A DNA stretch of 64,000 nt from Nomia melanderi (lineage: Eukaryota; Arthropoda; Insecta; Hymenoptera; Halictidae). Of this stretch, positions 26,430 through 39,025 are shown piece after piece; position 1 is the stretch's first letter, and every line of letters starts with the position of its first letter. The notes under the pieces are model-generated. The model saw nothing but the letters and a program-made list of their open reading frames with translations, was not told where the DNA came from and searched no databases. The stretch spans positions 1,674,001-1,738,000 of the forward strand of contig NW_027475133.1 in assembly GCF_051020985.1 (NCBI RefSeq), written 5' to 3'. The position numbers and the translations under genes were made by a program.

Positions 26430-29400
26430 GTGAATTATCTGCAGGAGGCCCTGGCGCATGAATCTGTGCAGCGGGAACGACCTCGGACCACCAGGGGCCG
26501 AGAAAATGACCGTCTCATGGGGCCGGACACGCAGGGTCAGGGTAAAATCCAATATATATCTGGTGATATCTCGGGTGCTATTACAGATAGCGCAATAAAT
26601 CAAAGTGCATTGTCTGTAGGAGGCCCTGGCGCATGATTCTGTGCAGCGGGAACGACCTCGGACCACCAGGGGCCGAGAAAACGACCGCCTCATGGGGCCG
26701 GACCCTCAGGGTCAGTGAAAAATCCAATATATATCTGGTGATATCTCGGGTGCTATTAGAGACAGCGCAATAAACCAAATTGAATTATCTGCAGGGGGCC
26801 CTGGCGCATGAATCAGTGCAACGGGAACGACCTCGGACCACCAGGGGCCGAGAAAACCACAGTCTCATGGGGCCGGACACTCAGGGTCAGGGGAAAATCC
26901 AATATATATCTGGTGATATCTCGGGTGCTATTGGAGATAGCGCAATAAACCATAGTGAATTATCTGCAGGAGGCCCTGGCGCATGAATGTGTGCAGCGGG
27001 ATCGACCTCGGACCACCAGGGGCCGAGAAAACCGCAGTCTCATGGGGCCGGACACTCAATGTCAGGGGAATATCCAATATATATCTGGTGATATCTCGGG
27101 TGCTATTAGAGATAGCGCAATAAATCAATGTGCATTGTCTGTAGGGGGCCCTGGCGCATGAATCTGTGCAGCGGGAACGACCTCGGAACACCAGGGACCG
27201 AGAAAACCACCGTCTCATGGGGCCGGACACTCAGGGTCAGTGAAAAATCCAATATATATGTGGTGATATCTCGGGTGCTATTACAGATAGAGCAATAAAT
27301 CAAAGTGCATTGTCTGTAGGAGGCCCTCGCGCATGAATCTGTGCAGCGGGAACAACCTCGGACCACCAGGGGCCGAGAAAACCACAGTCTCATGGGGCCG
27401 GACACTCAGGGTCAGGGGAAAATCCAATATATATCTGGTGATATCTCGGGTGCTATTAGAGATAGCGCAATAAACCAAAGTGAATTATCTGCAGGAGGCC
27501 CTGGCGCATGAATCTGTGCAGCGGGAACGACCTCGGATCACCAGGGGCCGAGAAAACTACCGTCTCATGGGGCCGGATACTCAGGGTCAGTGAAAAATCC
27601 AATATATATCTGCTGATATCTCGGGTGCTATTACAGATAGCGCAATAAATCAAAGTGCATTGTCTGTAGGAGGCCCTGGCGCATGAATCTGTGCAGCGGG
27701 AACGACCTCGGACCACCAGGGGCCGAGAAAACCACAGTCTCATGGGGCCGGACACTCAGGGTCAGAGGAAAATCCAATATATATCTGGTGATAACTCGGG
27801 TGCTATTAGAGATAGCGCAATAAACCAAAGTGAATTATCTGCAGGAGGCCCTGGCGCATGATTCTGTGCAGCGGGAACGACCTCGGACCACCAGGGGCCG
27901 AGAAAACCACAGTCTCATGGGGCCGGATACTCAGGGTCAGGGGAAAATCCAATATAGATCTGGTGATATCTCGGGTGCTATTGGAGATAGCGCAATAAAC
28001 CATAGTGAATTATCTGCAGGAGGCCCTGGCGCATGAATGTGTGCAGCGGGAACGACCTCGGACCACCAGGGGCCGAGAAAACCGCAGTCTCATGGGGCCG
28101 GACACTCAGGGTCAGGGGAATATCCAATATATATCTGGTGATATCTCGGGTGCTATTAGAGATAGCGCAATAAATCAATGTGCATTGTCTGTAGGAGGCC
28201 CTGGCGCATGAATCTGTGCAGCGGGAACGACCTCGGAACACCAGGGACCGAGAAAACCACCGTCTCATGGGGCCGGACACTCAGGGTCAGTGAAAAATCC
28301 AATATATATGTGGTGATATCTCGGGTGCTATTACAGATAGAGCAATAAATCAAAGTGCATTGTCTGTAGGAGGCCCTCGCGCATGAATCTGTGCAGCGGG
28401 AACAACCTCGGACCACCAGGGGCCGAGAAAACCACAGTCTCATGGGGCCGGACACTCAGGGTCAGGGGAAAATCCAATATATATCTGGTGATATCTCGGG
28501 TGCTATTAGAGATAGCGCAATAAACCAAAGTGAATTATCTGCAGGAGGCCCTGGCGCATGAATCTGTGCAGCGGGAACGACCTCGGATCACCAGGGGCCG
28601 AGAAAACTACCGTCTCATGGGGCCGGATACTCAGGGTCAGTGAAAAATCCAATATATATCTGCTGATATCTCGGGTGCTATTACAGATAGCGCAATAAAT
28701 CAAAGTGCATTGTCTGTAGGAGGCCCTGGCGCATGAATCTGTGCAGCGGGAACGACCTCGGACCACCAGGGGCCGAGAAAACCACAGTCTCATGGGGCCG
28801 GACACTCAGGGTCAGGGGAAAATCCAATATATATCTGGTGATAACTCGGGTGCTATTAGAGATAGCGCAATAAACCAAAGTGAATTATCTGCAGGAGGCC
28901 CTGGCGCATGATTCTGTGCAGCGGGAACGACCTCGGACCACCAGGGGCCGAGAAAACTACCGTCTCATGGGGCCGGTCACTCAGGGTCAGTGAAAAATCC
29001 AATATATATCTGCTGATATCTCGGGTGCTATTAGAGATAGCGCAATAAACCAAAGTGAATTATCTGCAGGAGGCCCTGGCGCATGAATCTGTGCAGCGGG
29101 AACGACCTCGGACCACCAGGGGCCGAAAAAACCACAGTCTCATGGGGCCGGACACTCAGGGTCAGGGGAATATCCAATATATATGTGGTGATATCTCGGG
29201 TGCTATTACAGATAGAGCAATAAATCAAAGTGCATTGTCTGTAGGAGGCCCTCGCGCATGAATCTGTGCAGCGGGAACAACCTCGGACCACCAGGGGCCG
29301 AGAAAACCACAGTCTCATGGGGCCGGACACTCAGGGTCAGGGGAAAATCCAATATATATCTGGTGATATCTCGGGTGCTATTAGAGATAGCGCAATAAAC

Positions 29401-30850
29401 CAAAGTGAATTATCTGCAGGAGGCCCTGGCGCATGAATCTGTGCAGCGGGAACGACCTCGGATCACCAGGGGCCGAGAAAACTACCGTCTCATGGGGCCG
29501 GATACTCAGGGTCAGGGGAAAATCCAATATAGATCTGGTGATATCTCGGGTTCTATTACAGATAGCGCAATAAATCAAAGTGCATTGTCTGTAGGAGGCC
29601 CTGGCGCATGAATCTGTGCAGCGGGAACGACCTCAGACCACCAGGGGCCGAGAAAACCACAGTCTCATGGGGCCGGACACTCAGGGTCAGGGAAAAATCC
29701 AATATATATCTGGTGATATCTCGGGCGCTATTAGAGATAGCGCAATAAACCAAAGTGAATTATCTGCAGGAGGCCCTGGCGCATGAATCTGTGCAGCGGG
29801 AACGACCACGGACCACCAGGGGCCGAGAAAACCACCGTCTCATGGGGCCGGACACTCAGGGTCAGGGAAAAATCCAATATATATCTGGTGATATCTCGGG
29901 TGCTATTAGAGATAGCGCAATAATCCAAAGTGAGTTATCTGCAGGAGGCCCTGGCGCCTGAAGCTGTGCAGCGGGACGACCTCGGACCACCAGGGGCCGA
30001 GAAAACCACCGTCTCGATGGGGCCGGACACTCTGGGTCAGGGAAAAATCCAATATATATGTGGTGATATCTCGGGTGCTATTACAGATAACGCAATAAAT
30101 CGAAGTGCATTGTCTGTAGGAGGCCCTGGCGCATGAATCTGTGCAGCGGGGACGTCCTCGGACCGCCAGGGGCCGAGACAACGACCGTCTCATGGGGCCG
30201 GACACTCAGGGTCAGGGTAAAATCCAATATATATCTGGTGACATGTCGGGTGCTATTACAGATAGCGCAATAAATCAAAGTGCATTGTCTGTAGGAGGTC
30301 CTGGCGCATGAATCTGTGCAGCGGGAACGACCTCGGACCACCAGGGGCCGAGAAAAGCACAGTCTCATGGGGCCGGACACTCAGGGTCAGGGTAAAATCC
30401 AATATATATCTGGTGATATCTCGGGTGCTATTAGAGATAGCGCAATAAACCAAAGTGAATTATCTGCAGGAGGCCCTGGCGCATGAATCTGTGCAGCGGG
30501 AACGACCTCGGACCACCAGGGGCCGAGAAAACCACAGTCTCATGGGGCCGGACACTCAGGGTCAGGGGAAAATCCAATATATATCTGGTGATATCTCGGG
30601 TGCTATCAGAGATAGCGCAATAAACCAACGTGAATTATCTGCAGGAGGCCCTGGCGCATGAATGTGTGCAGCGGGAACGACCTCGGACCACCAGGGGCCG
30701 AGAAATCGACCGTCTCATGGGGCCGGACACTCAGGGTCAGTGAAAAATCCAATATATATCTGGTGATATCTCGGGTGCTATTACAGATAGCGCAATAAAT
30801 CAAAGTGCATTGTCTGTAGGAGGCCCTGGCGCATGAATCTGTGCAGCGGG
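26430..30850 (+). repeat. Large duplicated block, right member of the ~10-kb-spaced pair
   Basis: This is the partner of 16,450-20,700. It has an additional monomer (GATCGACCTC and CACTCAATGTC variants near 27,000-27,065) and a -1 deletion giving GCGGGACGACC at 29,971. The similarity stops near 30,850, where this copy reads CTCGGATCACC and the left copy CTCGGACCACC. Its last 1.9 kb is itself duplicated in tandem to the right. Confidence 0.87.
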
Positions 30851-30909
30851 AACGACCTCGGATCACCAGGGGCCGAGAAAACTACCGTCTCATGGGGCCG
30901 GATACTCAG
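28985..30909 (+). repeat. 11-mer tandem duplication in domain 2, unit 1 (1,925 bp)
   Basis: The unit repeats at 30,910 with offset 1,925 bp, changing to 1,926 after the -1 at 29,975. Both copies hold the CCGAAAAAACC monomer, the CCCTCGCGC marker, GGGTTCTATTAC, CTCAGACCACC, GACCACGGACC, GGCGCCTGAAGC with the CTCGATGG insertion, and GACATGTCGGG, in that order. Confidence 0.88.
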
Positions 30910-32780
30910 GGTCAGTGAAAAATCCAATATATATCTGCTGATATCTCGGGTGCTATTAGAGATAGCGCAATAAACCAAAGTGAATTATCTGCAGGAGGCC
31001 CTGGCGCATGAATCTGTGCAGCGGGAACGACCTCGGACCACCAGGGGCCGAAAAAACCACAGTCTCATGGGGCCGGACACTCAGGGTCAGGGGAATATCC
31101 AATATATATGTGGTGATATCTCGGGTGCTATTACAGATAGAGCAATAAATCAAAGTGCATTGTCTGTAGGAGGCCCTCGCGCATGAATCTGTGCAGCGGG
31201 AACAACCTCGGACCACCAGGGGCCGAGAAAACCACAGTCTCATGGGGCCGGACACTCAGGGTCAGGGGAAAATCCAATATATATCTGGTGATATCTCGGG
31301 TGCTATTAGAGATAGCGCAATAAACCAAAGTGAATTATCTGCAGGAGGCCCTGGCGCATGAATCTGTGCAGCGGGAACGACCTCGGATCACCAGGGGCCG
31401 AGAAAACTACCGTCTCATGGGGCCGGATACTCAGGGTCAGGGGAAAATCCAATATAGATCTGGTGATATCTCGGGTTCTATTACAGATAGCGCAATAAAT
31501 CAAAGTGCATTGTCTGTAGGAGGCCCTGGCGCATGAATCTGTGCAGCGGGAACGACCTCAGACCACCAGGGGCCGAGAAAACCACAGTCTCATGGGGCCG
31601 GACACTCAGGGTCAGGGAAAAATCCAATATATATCTGGTGATATCTCGGGCGCTATTAGAGATAGCGCAATAAACCAAAGTGAATTATCTGCAGGAGGCC
31701 CTGGCGCATGAATCTGTGCAGCGGGAACGACCACGGACCACCAGGGGCCGAGAAAACCACCGTCTCATGGGGCCGGACACTCAGGGTCAGGGAAAAATCC
31801 AATATATATCTGGTGATATCTCGGGTGCTATTAGAGATAGCGCAATAATCCAAAGTGAGTTATCTGCAGGAGGCCCTGGCGCCTGAAGCTGTGCAGCGGG
31901 AACGACCTCGGACCACCAGGGGCCGAGAAAACCACCGTCTCGATGGGGCCGGACACTCTGGGTCAGGGAAAAATCCAATATATATGTGGTGATATCTCGG
32001 GTGCTATTACAGATAACGCAATAAATCGAAGTGCATTGTCTGTAGGAGGCCCTGGCGCATGAATCTGTGCAGCGGGGACGTCCTCGGACCGCCAGGGGCC
32101 GAGACAACGACCGTCTCATGGGGCCGGACACTCAGGGTCAGGGTAAAATCCAATATATATCTGGTGACATGTCGGGTGCTATTACAGATAGCGCAATAAA
32201 TCAAAGTGCATTGTCTGTAGGAGGTCCTGGCGCATGAATCTGTGCAGCGGGAACGACCTCGGACCACCAGGGGCCGAGAAAAGCACAGTCTCATGGGGCC
32301 GGACACTCAGGGTCAGGGTAAAATCCAATATATATCTGGTGATATCTCGGGTGCTATTAGAGATAGCGCAATAAACCAAAGTGAATTATCTGCAGGAGGC
32401 CCTGGCGCATGAATCTGTGCAGCGGGAACGACCTCGGACCACCAGGGGCCGAGAAAACCACAGTCTCATGGGGCCGGACACTCAGGGTCAGGGGAAAATC
32501 CAATATATATCTGGTGATATCTCGGGTGCTATCAGAGATAGCGCAATAAACCAACGTGAATTATCTGCAGGAGGCCCTGGCGCATGAATGTGTGCAGCGG
32601 GAACGACCTCGGACCACCAGGGGCCGAGAAATCGACCGTCTCATGGGGCCGGACACTCAGGGTCAGTGAAAAATCCAATATATATCTGGTGATATCTCGG
32701 GTGCTATTACAGATAGCGCAATAAATCAAAGTGCATTGTCTGTAGGAGGCCCTGGCGCATGAATCTGTGCAGCGGGAACG
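30910..32780 (+). repeat. 11-mer tandem duplication in domain 2, unit 2
   Basis: This is an adjacent direct copy of 28,985-30,855. It retains the full GCGGGAACGACC where unit 1 lost an A, so that deletion happened in unit 1 after the duplication. Beyond about 32,780 the sequence follows the 20,633-22,200 block instead. Confidence 0.86.
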
Positions 32781-33588
32781 ACCTCGGACCACCAGGGGCC
32801 GAGAAAACGACCGTCTCATGGGGCCGGACGCTCAGGGTCAGTGAAAAATCCAATATATATCTGCTGATATCTCGGGTGCTATTACAGATAGCGCAATAAA
32901 TCAAAGTGCATTGTCTGTAGGAGGCCCTGGCGCATGAATCTGTGCAGCGGGAACGACCTCGGACCACCAGGGGCCGAGAAAACCACAGTCTCATGGGGCC
33001 GGACACTCAGGGTCAGGGAAAATCCAATATATATCTGGTGATATCTCGGGTGCTATTAGAGATAGCGCAATAAATCAAAGTGCATTGTCTGTAGGAGGCC
33101 CTGGCGCATGAATCTGTGCAGCGGGAACGACCTCGGACCACCAGGGGCCGAGAAAACCACAGTCTCATGGGGCCGGACACTCAGGGTCAGGGGAAAATCC
33201 AATATATATCTGGTGATAACTCGGGTGCTATTAGAGATAGCGCAATAAACCAAAGTGAATTATCTGCAGGATGCCCTGGCGCATGATTCTGTGCAGCGGG
33301 AACGACCTCGGACCACCAGGGGCCGAGAAAACCACAGTCTCATGGGGCCGGACACTCAGGGTCAGGGGAAAATCCAATATATATCTGGTGATATCTCGGG
33401 TGCTATTGGAGATAGCGCAATAAACCATAGTGAATTATCTGCAGGAGGCCCTGGCGCATGAATGTGTGCAGCGGGAACGACCTCGGACCACCAGGGGCCG
33501 AGAAAACCGCAGTCTCATGGGGCCGGACACTCAGGGTCAGGGGAATATCCAATATATATCTGGTGATATCTCGGGTGCTATTAGAGAT

Positions 33589-35319
33589 AGCGCAATAAAT
33601 CAAGGTGCATTGTCTGTAGGAGGCCCTGGCGCATGAATCTGTGCAGCGGGAACGACCTCGGAACACCAGGGACCGAGAAAACCACCGTCTCATGGGGCCG
33701 GACACTCAGGGTCAGTGAAAAATCCAATATATATGTGGTGATATCTCGGGTGCTATTACAGATAGAGCAATAAATCAAAGTGCATTGTCTGTAGGAGGCC
33801 CTCGCGCATGAATCTGTGCAGCGGGAACAACCTCGGACCACCAGGGGCCGAGAAAACCACAGTCTCATGGGGCCGGACACTCAGGGTCAGGGGAAAATCC
33901 AATATATATCTGGTGATATCTCGGGTGCTATTAGAGATAGCGCAATAAACCAAAGTGAATTATCTGCAGGAGGCCCTGGCGCATGAATCTGTGCAGCGGG
34001 AACGACCTCGGATCACCAGGGGCCGAGAAAACTACCGTCTCATGGGGCCGGATACTCAGGGTCAGTGAAAAATCCAATATATATCTGCTGATATCTCGGG
34101 TGCTATTACAGATAGCGCAATAAATCAAAGTGCATTGTCTGTAGGAGGCCCTGGCGCATGAATCTGTGCAGCGGGAACGACCTCGGACCACCAGGGGCCG
34201 AGAAAACCACAGTCTCATGGGGCCGGACACTCAGGGTCAGGGGAAAATCCAATATATATCTGGTGATAACTCGGGTGCTATTAGAGATAGCGCAATAAAC
34301 CAAAGTGAATTATCTGCAGGAGGCCCTGGCGCATGATTCTGTGCAGCGGGAACGACCTCGGACCACCAGGGGCCGAGAAAACTACCGTCTCATGGGGCCG
34401 GTCACTCAGGGTCAGTGAAAAATCCAATATATATCTGGTGATATCTCGGGTGCTATTAGAGACAGCGCAATAAACCAAAGTGAATTATCTGCAGGGGGCC
34501 CTGGCGCATGAATCTGTGCAACGGGAACGACCTCGGACCACCAGGGGCCGAGAAAACCACAGTCTCATGGGGCCGGACACTCAGGGTCAGGGGAAAATCC
34601 AATATATATCTGGTGATATCTCGGGTGCTATTGGAGATAGCGCAATAAACCATAGTGAATTATCTGCAGGAGGCCCTGGCGCATGAATGTGCGCAGCGGG
34701 ATCGACCTCGGACCACCAGGGGCCGAGAAAACCGCAGTCTCATGGGGCCGGACACTCAGGGTCAGGGGAATATCCAATATATATCTGGTGATATCTCGGG
34801 TGCTATTAGAGATAGCGCAATAAATCAATGTGCATTGTCTGTAGGAGGCCCTGGCGCATGAATCTGTGCAGCGGGAACGACCTCGGAACACCAGGGACCG
34901 AGAAAACCACCGTCTCATGGGGCCGGACACTCAGGGTCAGTGAAAAATCCAATATATATGTGGTGATATCTCGGGTGTTATTACAGATAGAGCAATAAAT
35001 CAAAGTGCATTGTCTGTAGGAGGCCCTCGCGCATGAATCTGTGCAGCGGGAACAACCTCGGACCACCAGGGGCCGAGAAAACCACAGTCTCATGGGGCCG
35101 GACACTCAGGGTCAGGGGAAAATCCAATATATATCTGGTGATATCTCGGGTGCTATTAGAGATAGCGCAATAAACCAAAGTGAATTATCTGCAGGAGGCC
35201 CTGGCGCATGAATCTGTGCAGCGGGAACGACCTCGGATCACCAGGGGCCGAGAAAACTACCGTCTCATGGGGCCGGATACTCAGGGTCAGTGAAAAATCC
35301 AATATATATCTGCTGATAT
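33589..35319 (+). repeat. Duplicated 1.7-kb block, right member (partner 22,390-24,120)
   Basis: This direct copy holds AATCAAGGTGC, GTGCGCAGCGGGATCG and GGGTGTTATTACAG. It ends where the partner continues ATTACAGATAG and this copy reads ATTAGAGATAGCGCAATAAGCC. From there, 35,331-35,690 follows 24,482-24,841 instead (offset 10,849), which includes the rare GAACGTCCTC and GAGACGACCACC changes. Two stretches from different places have been joined in register. Confidence 0.86.
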
Positions 35320-35874
35320 CTCGGGTGCTATTAGAGATAGCGCAATAAGCCAAAGTGAATTATCTGCAGGAGGCCCTGGCGCATGAATCTGCGCAGCGGG
35401 AACGTCCTCGGACCACCAGGGGCCGAGACGACCACCGTCTCATGGGGCCGGACACTCAGGGTCAGGGGAATATCCAATATATATCTGGTGATATCTCGGG
35501 TGCTATTAGAGATAGCGCAATAAATCAATGTGCATTGTCTGTAGGAGGCCCTGGCGCATGAATCTGTGCAGCGGGAACGACCTCGGAACACCAGGGACCG
35601 AGAAAACCTCCGTCTCATGGGGCCGGACACTCAGGGTCAGTGAAAAATCCAATATATATGTGGTGATATCTCGGGTGCTATTACAGATAGAGCAATAAAT
35701 CAAAGTGCATTGTCTGTAGGAGGCCCTGGCGCATGAATCTGTGCAGCGGGAACGACCTCGGACCACCAGGGGCCGAGAAAACCACAGTCTCATGGGGCCG
35801 GACCCTCAGGGTCAGGGTAAAATCCAATATATATCTGGTGATATCTCGGGTGCTATTACACATAGCGCAATAAA

Positions 35875-36424
35875 TCAAAGTGCATTGTCTGTAGGAGGCC
35901 CTGGTGCATGAATCTGTGCAGCGGGAACGACCTCGGACCCCCAGGGGCCGAGACAACCACCGTCTCATGGGGCCGGACACTCAGGGTCTGGGAAAAATCC
36001 AATATATATCCGGTGATATCTCGGGTGCTATTACAGAAAGCGCAATAAATCAAAGTGTATTATCTGCAGGAGGCCCTGGCGCATGGATTTGTGCAGCGGG
36101 AACGACCTCGGACCACCAGGGTCCGAGAAAAACACCGTCTCATGGGGCCGCACACTCTGGGTCAGTGAAAAATCCAATATATATCTGGTGATATCTCGGG
36201 TGCTATTACAGATAGCGCAATAAATCAAAGTGCATTGTCTGTAGGAGGCCCTGGCGCATGAATCTGTGAAGCGGCAACGACCTCGCACCACCAGGGGCCG
36301 AGAAAACCACAGTCTCATGGGGCCGGACACTCAGTGACAGGGGAAAATCCAGTATATATCTGGAGATATCTCGGGTACTATTAGAGATAGCGCAATAAAT
36401 CAATGTGCATTGTCTGTAGTAGGC
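35875..36424 (+). repeat. Monomers rich in private variants at the domain 2/3 boundary
   Basis: About three consecutive monomers carry substitutions I did not find elsewhere in the window: GGTGCATGAATC (35,903), GACCCCCAGG (35,936), ATCCGGTGATA (36,008), CAGAAAGCGC (36,034), GCATGGATTTGTGC (36,081), CCGCACACTC (36,148), GTGAAGCGGCAACG (36,267) and GTACTATTAG (36,375). Being unlike its neighbours, this stretch has probably escaped recent homogenisation. Confidence 0.75.
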
Positions 36425-36924
36425 CCTGGCGCATGAATCTGTGCAGCGGGAACGACCTCGGAACACCAGGGACCGAGAAAACCACCGTCTCATGGGGCCG
36501 GACACTCAGGGTCAGTGAAAAATCCAATATATATCTGCTGATATCTCGGGTGCTATTACAGATAGCGCAATAAATCAAAGTGCATTGTCTGTAGGAGGCC
36601 CTGGCGCATGAATCTGTGCAGCGGGAACGACCTCGGACCACCAGGGGCCGAGAAAACCACAGTCTCATGGGGCCGGACACTCAGGGTCAGGGTAAAATCC
36701 AATATATATCTGGTGATATCTCGGGTGCTATTACACATAGCGCAATAAATCAAAGTGCATTGTCTGTAGGAGACCCTGGCGCATGAACCTCTGCAGCGGG
36801 AACGACCTCGGACCACTAGGGGCCGAGAAAACGACCGTCTCATGGGGCCGGACGCTCAGGGTCAGTGAAAAATCCAATATATATCTGGTGATATCTCGGG
36901 TGCTATTACAGATAGCGCAATAAA

Positions 36925-39025
36925 TCAAAGTGCATTGTCTGTAGGAGGCCCTGGCGCATGAATCTGGGCAGCGGGAACGACCTCGGACCACCAGGGGCCG
37001 AGAAAACCACAGTCTCATGGGGCCGGACACTCAGGGTCAGGGGAAAATCCAATATATATCTGGTGATATCTCGGGTGCTATTAGAGATAGCGCAATAAAT
37101 CAAAGTGCATTGTCTGCAGGAGGCCCTGGCGCATGAATCTGTGCAGCGGGAACGACCTCGGAACACCAGGGGCCGAGAAAACCACCGTCTCATGGGGCCG
37201 GACACTCAGGGTCAGTGAAAAATCCAATATATATCTGGTGATATCTCGGGTGCTATTACAGATAGCGTAATAAATCAAAGTGCATTGTCTGTAGGAGGCC
37301 CTGGCGCATGAATCTGTGCAGCGGGAACGACCTCGGACCACCAGGGTCCGAGAAAACCACAGTCTCATGGGGCCGGACACTCAGGGTCAGGGAAAAATCC
37401 ATTATATATCTGGTGATATATCGGGTGTCATTAGAGATAGCTCGATAAATCAAATTGCATTGTCTGCAGGAGGCCCTGACGCATGAATCTGTGCAGCGGG
37501 AACGACCTCGGACCACCAGGGGCCGAGAAAACCACAGTCTCATGGGGCCGAGAACTCAGGGTCAGGCAAAAATCCAATATATATCTGGTGATATCTCGGG
37601 TGCTATTACACGTAGCGCATTAAACCAACGCGCATTGTCTGTAGGAGGCCATGGCGCATGAATCTGTGCAGCGGGAACGACCTCGGACCACCTGGGGCCG
37701 ATAAAACCACCGTCTCATGGGGCCGGACACTCAGGGTCAGGGGAAAATCCAATATATATCTGGTGATATCTCGGGTGCTATTACAGATAGCGCAATAAAT
37801 CAAAGTGCATTGTCTGTAGGAGGCCCTGGCGCATGAATCTGTGCAGCGGGAACGACCTCGGACCACCAGGGGCCGAGAAGACCGCAGTCTCATGGGGACG
37901 GACTCTCAGGGTCAGGGAAAAATCCAATATATATCTGGTGATATCTCGGGCGCTATTAGAGATAGCGCAATAAACCAAAGTGAATTATCTGCAGGAGGCC
38001 CTGGCGCATGAATCTGTGCAGCGGGAACGACCTCGGGCCACCAGGGGCTGAGAAAACGACCGTCTCATGGGGCCGGACACTCAGGGTCAGTGAAAAATCC
38101 AATATATATCTGGTGATATCTCGGCTGCTATTACAGATAGCGGAATAAATCAAAGTGCATTGTCTGTAGGAGGCCCTGGCGCATGAATCTGTGCAGCGGG
38201 AACGACCTCGGACCACCAGGGGCCGAGAAAACCACAGTCTCATGGGGCCGGACACTCAGGGTCAGGGGAAAATCCAGTATATATCTGGTGATATCTCGGG
38301 TGCTATTAGAGATAGCGCAATAAACCAAAGTGAATTATCTGCAGGAGGCCCTGGCGCATGAATCTGTGCAGCGGGAACGACCTCGGGCCACCAGGGGCTG
38401 AGAAAACGACCGTCTCATGGGGCCGGACACTCAGGGTCAGTGAAAAATCCAATATATATCTGGTGATATCTCGGCTGCTATTACAGATAGCGGAATAAAC
38501 CAAAGTGCATTGTCTGTAGGAGGCCCTGGCGCATGAATCTGTGCAGCGGGAACGACCTCGGACCACCAGGGGCCGAGAAAACCACAGTCTCATGGGGCCG
38601 GACACTCAGGGTCAGGGGAAAATCCAATATAGATCTGGTGATATCTCGGGTGCTATTAGAGATAGCGCGATAAATCAAAGTGAATTATCTGCAGGAGGCC
38701 CTGGCGCATGCATCTGTGGCAGCGGGAACGACCTCGGATCACCAGGGGCCGAGAAAACCACCGTCTCATGGGGCCGGGCACTCAGGGTCTGGGGAAAAGC
38801 CAATATATATCTGGTGATATCTCGGGTTATATTACAGATAGCACAATAAATCAAAGTGAATTATCTGCAGGAGGCCCTGGCCCATGCATCTGTGCAGCGG
38901 GAACGACCTCGGACCACCAGGGGCCGAGAAAACCACCGTCTCATGGGGCCGGACACTCAGGGTCAGGGAAAAATGCAATATATATCTGGTGATATGTCGG
39001 GTGCTATTACAGATAGCGTAATAAA
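36925..39025 (+). repeat. 12-mer HOR, unit 1 (2,101 bp)
   Basis: Twelve monomers, one with a +1 base (GTGGCAGC at 38,716), are repeated from 39,026 at offset 2,101. Rare shared markers are AATCTGGGCAGC, GATATATCGGGTGTC, TAGCTCGATAAATC, CCTGACGCATG, TTACACGTAGCGCATTAAACC and CTCGGGCCACC. The markers appear in the same order in both units. Confidence 0.9.

Larger units (their letters stand above)
12237..35699. repeat. Domain 2: 6-monomer-based HOR family with nested duplications
   Basis: A marker monomer with CCCTCGCGCATG, usually followed by GGGAACAACC, starts at 13,125, 14,175, 17,151, 18,201, 19,076, 21,002, 22,576, 23,801, 24,851, 27,300, 28,350, 29,225, 31,150, 33,775 and 35,000. Spacings are often 1,050 bp (six monomers) and otherwise 875, 1,225, 1,575, 1,925 or more. 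The copy at 21,002 is a recombinant that lacks the AACAACC change. Other recurring markers are GATAACTCGGG, GGAATATCC, and GGAACACCAGGGACC with GTGGTGATATC. The family is therefore a set of variants of a 6-mer altered by whole-monomer gains and losses. No gene is present. Confidence 0.88.
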
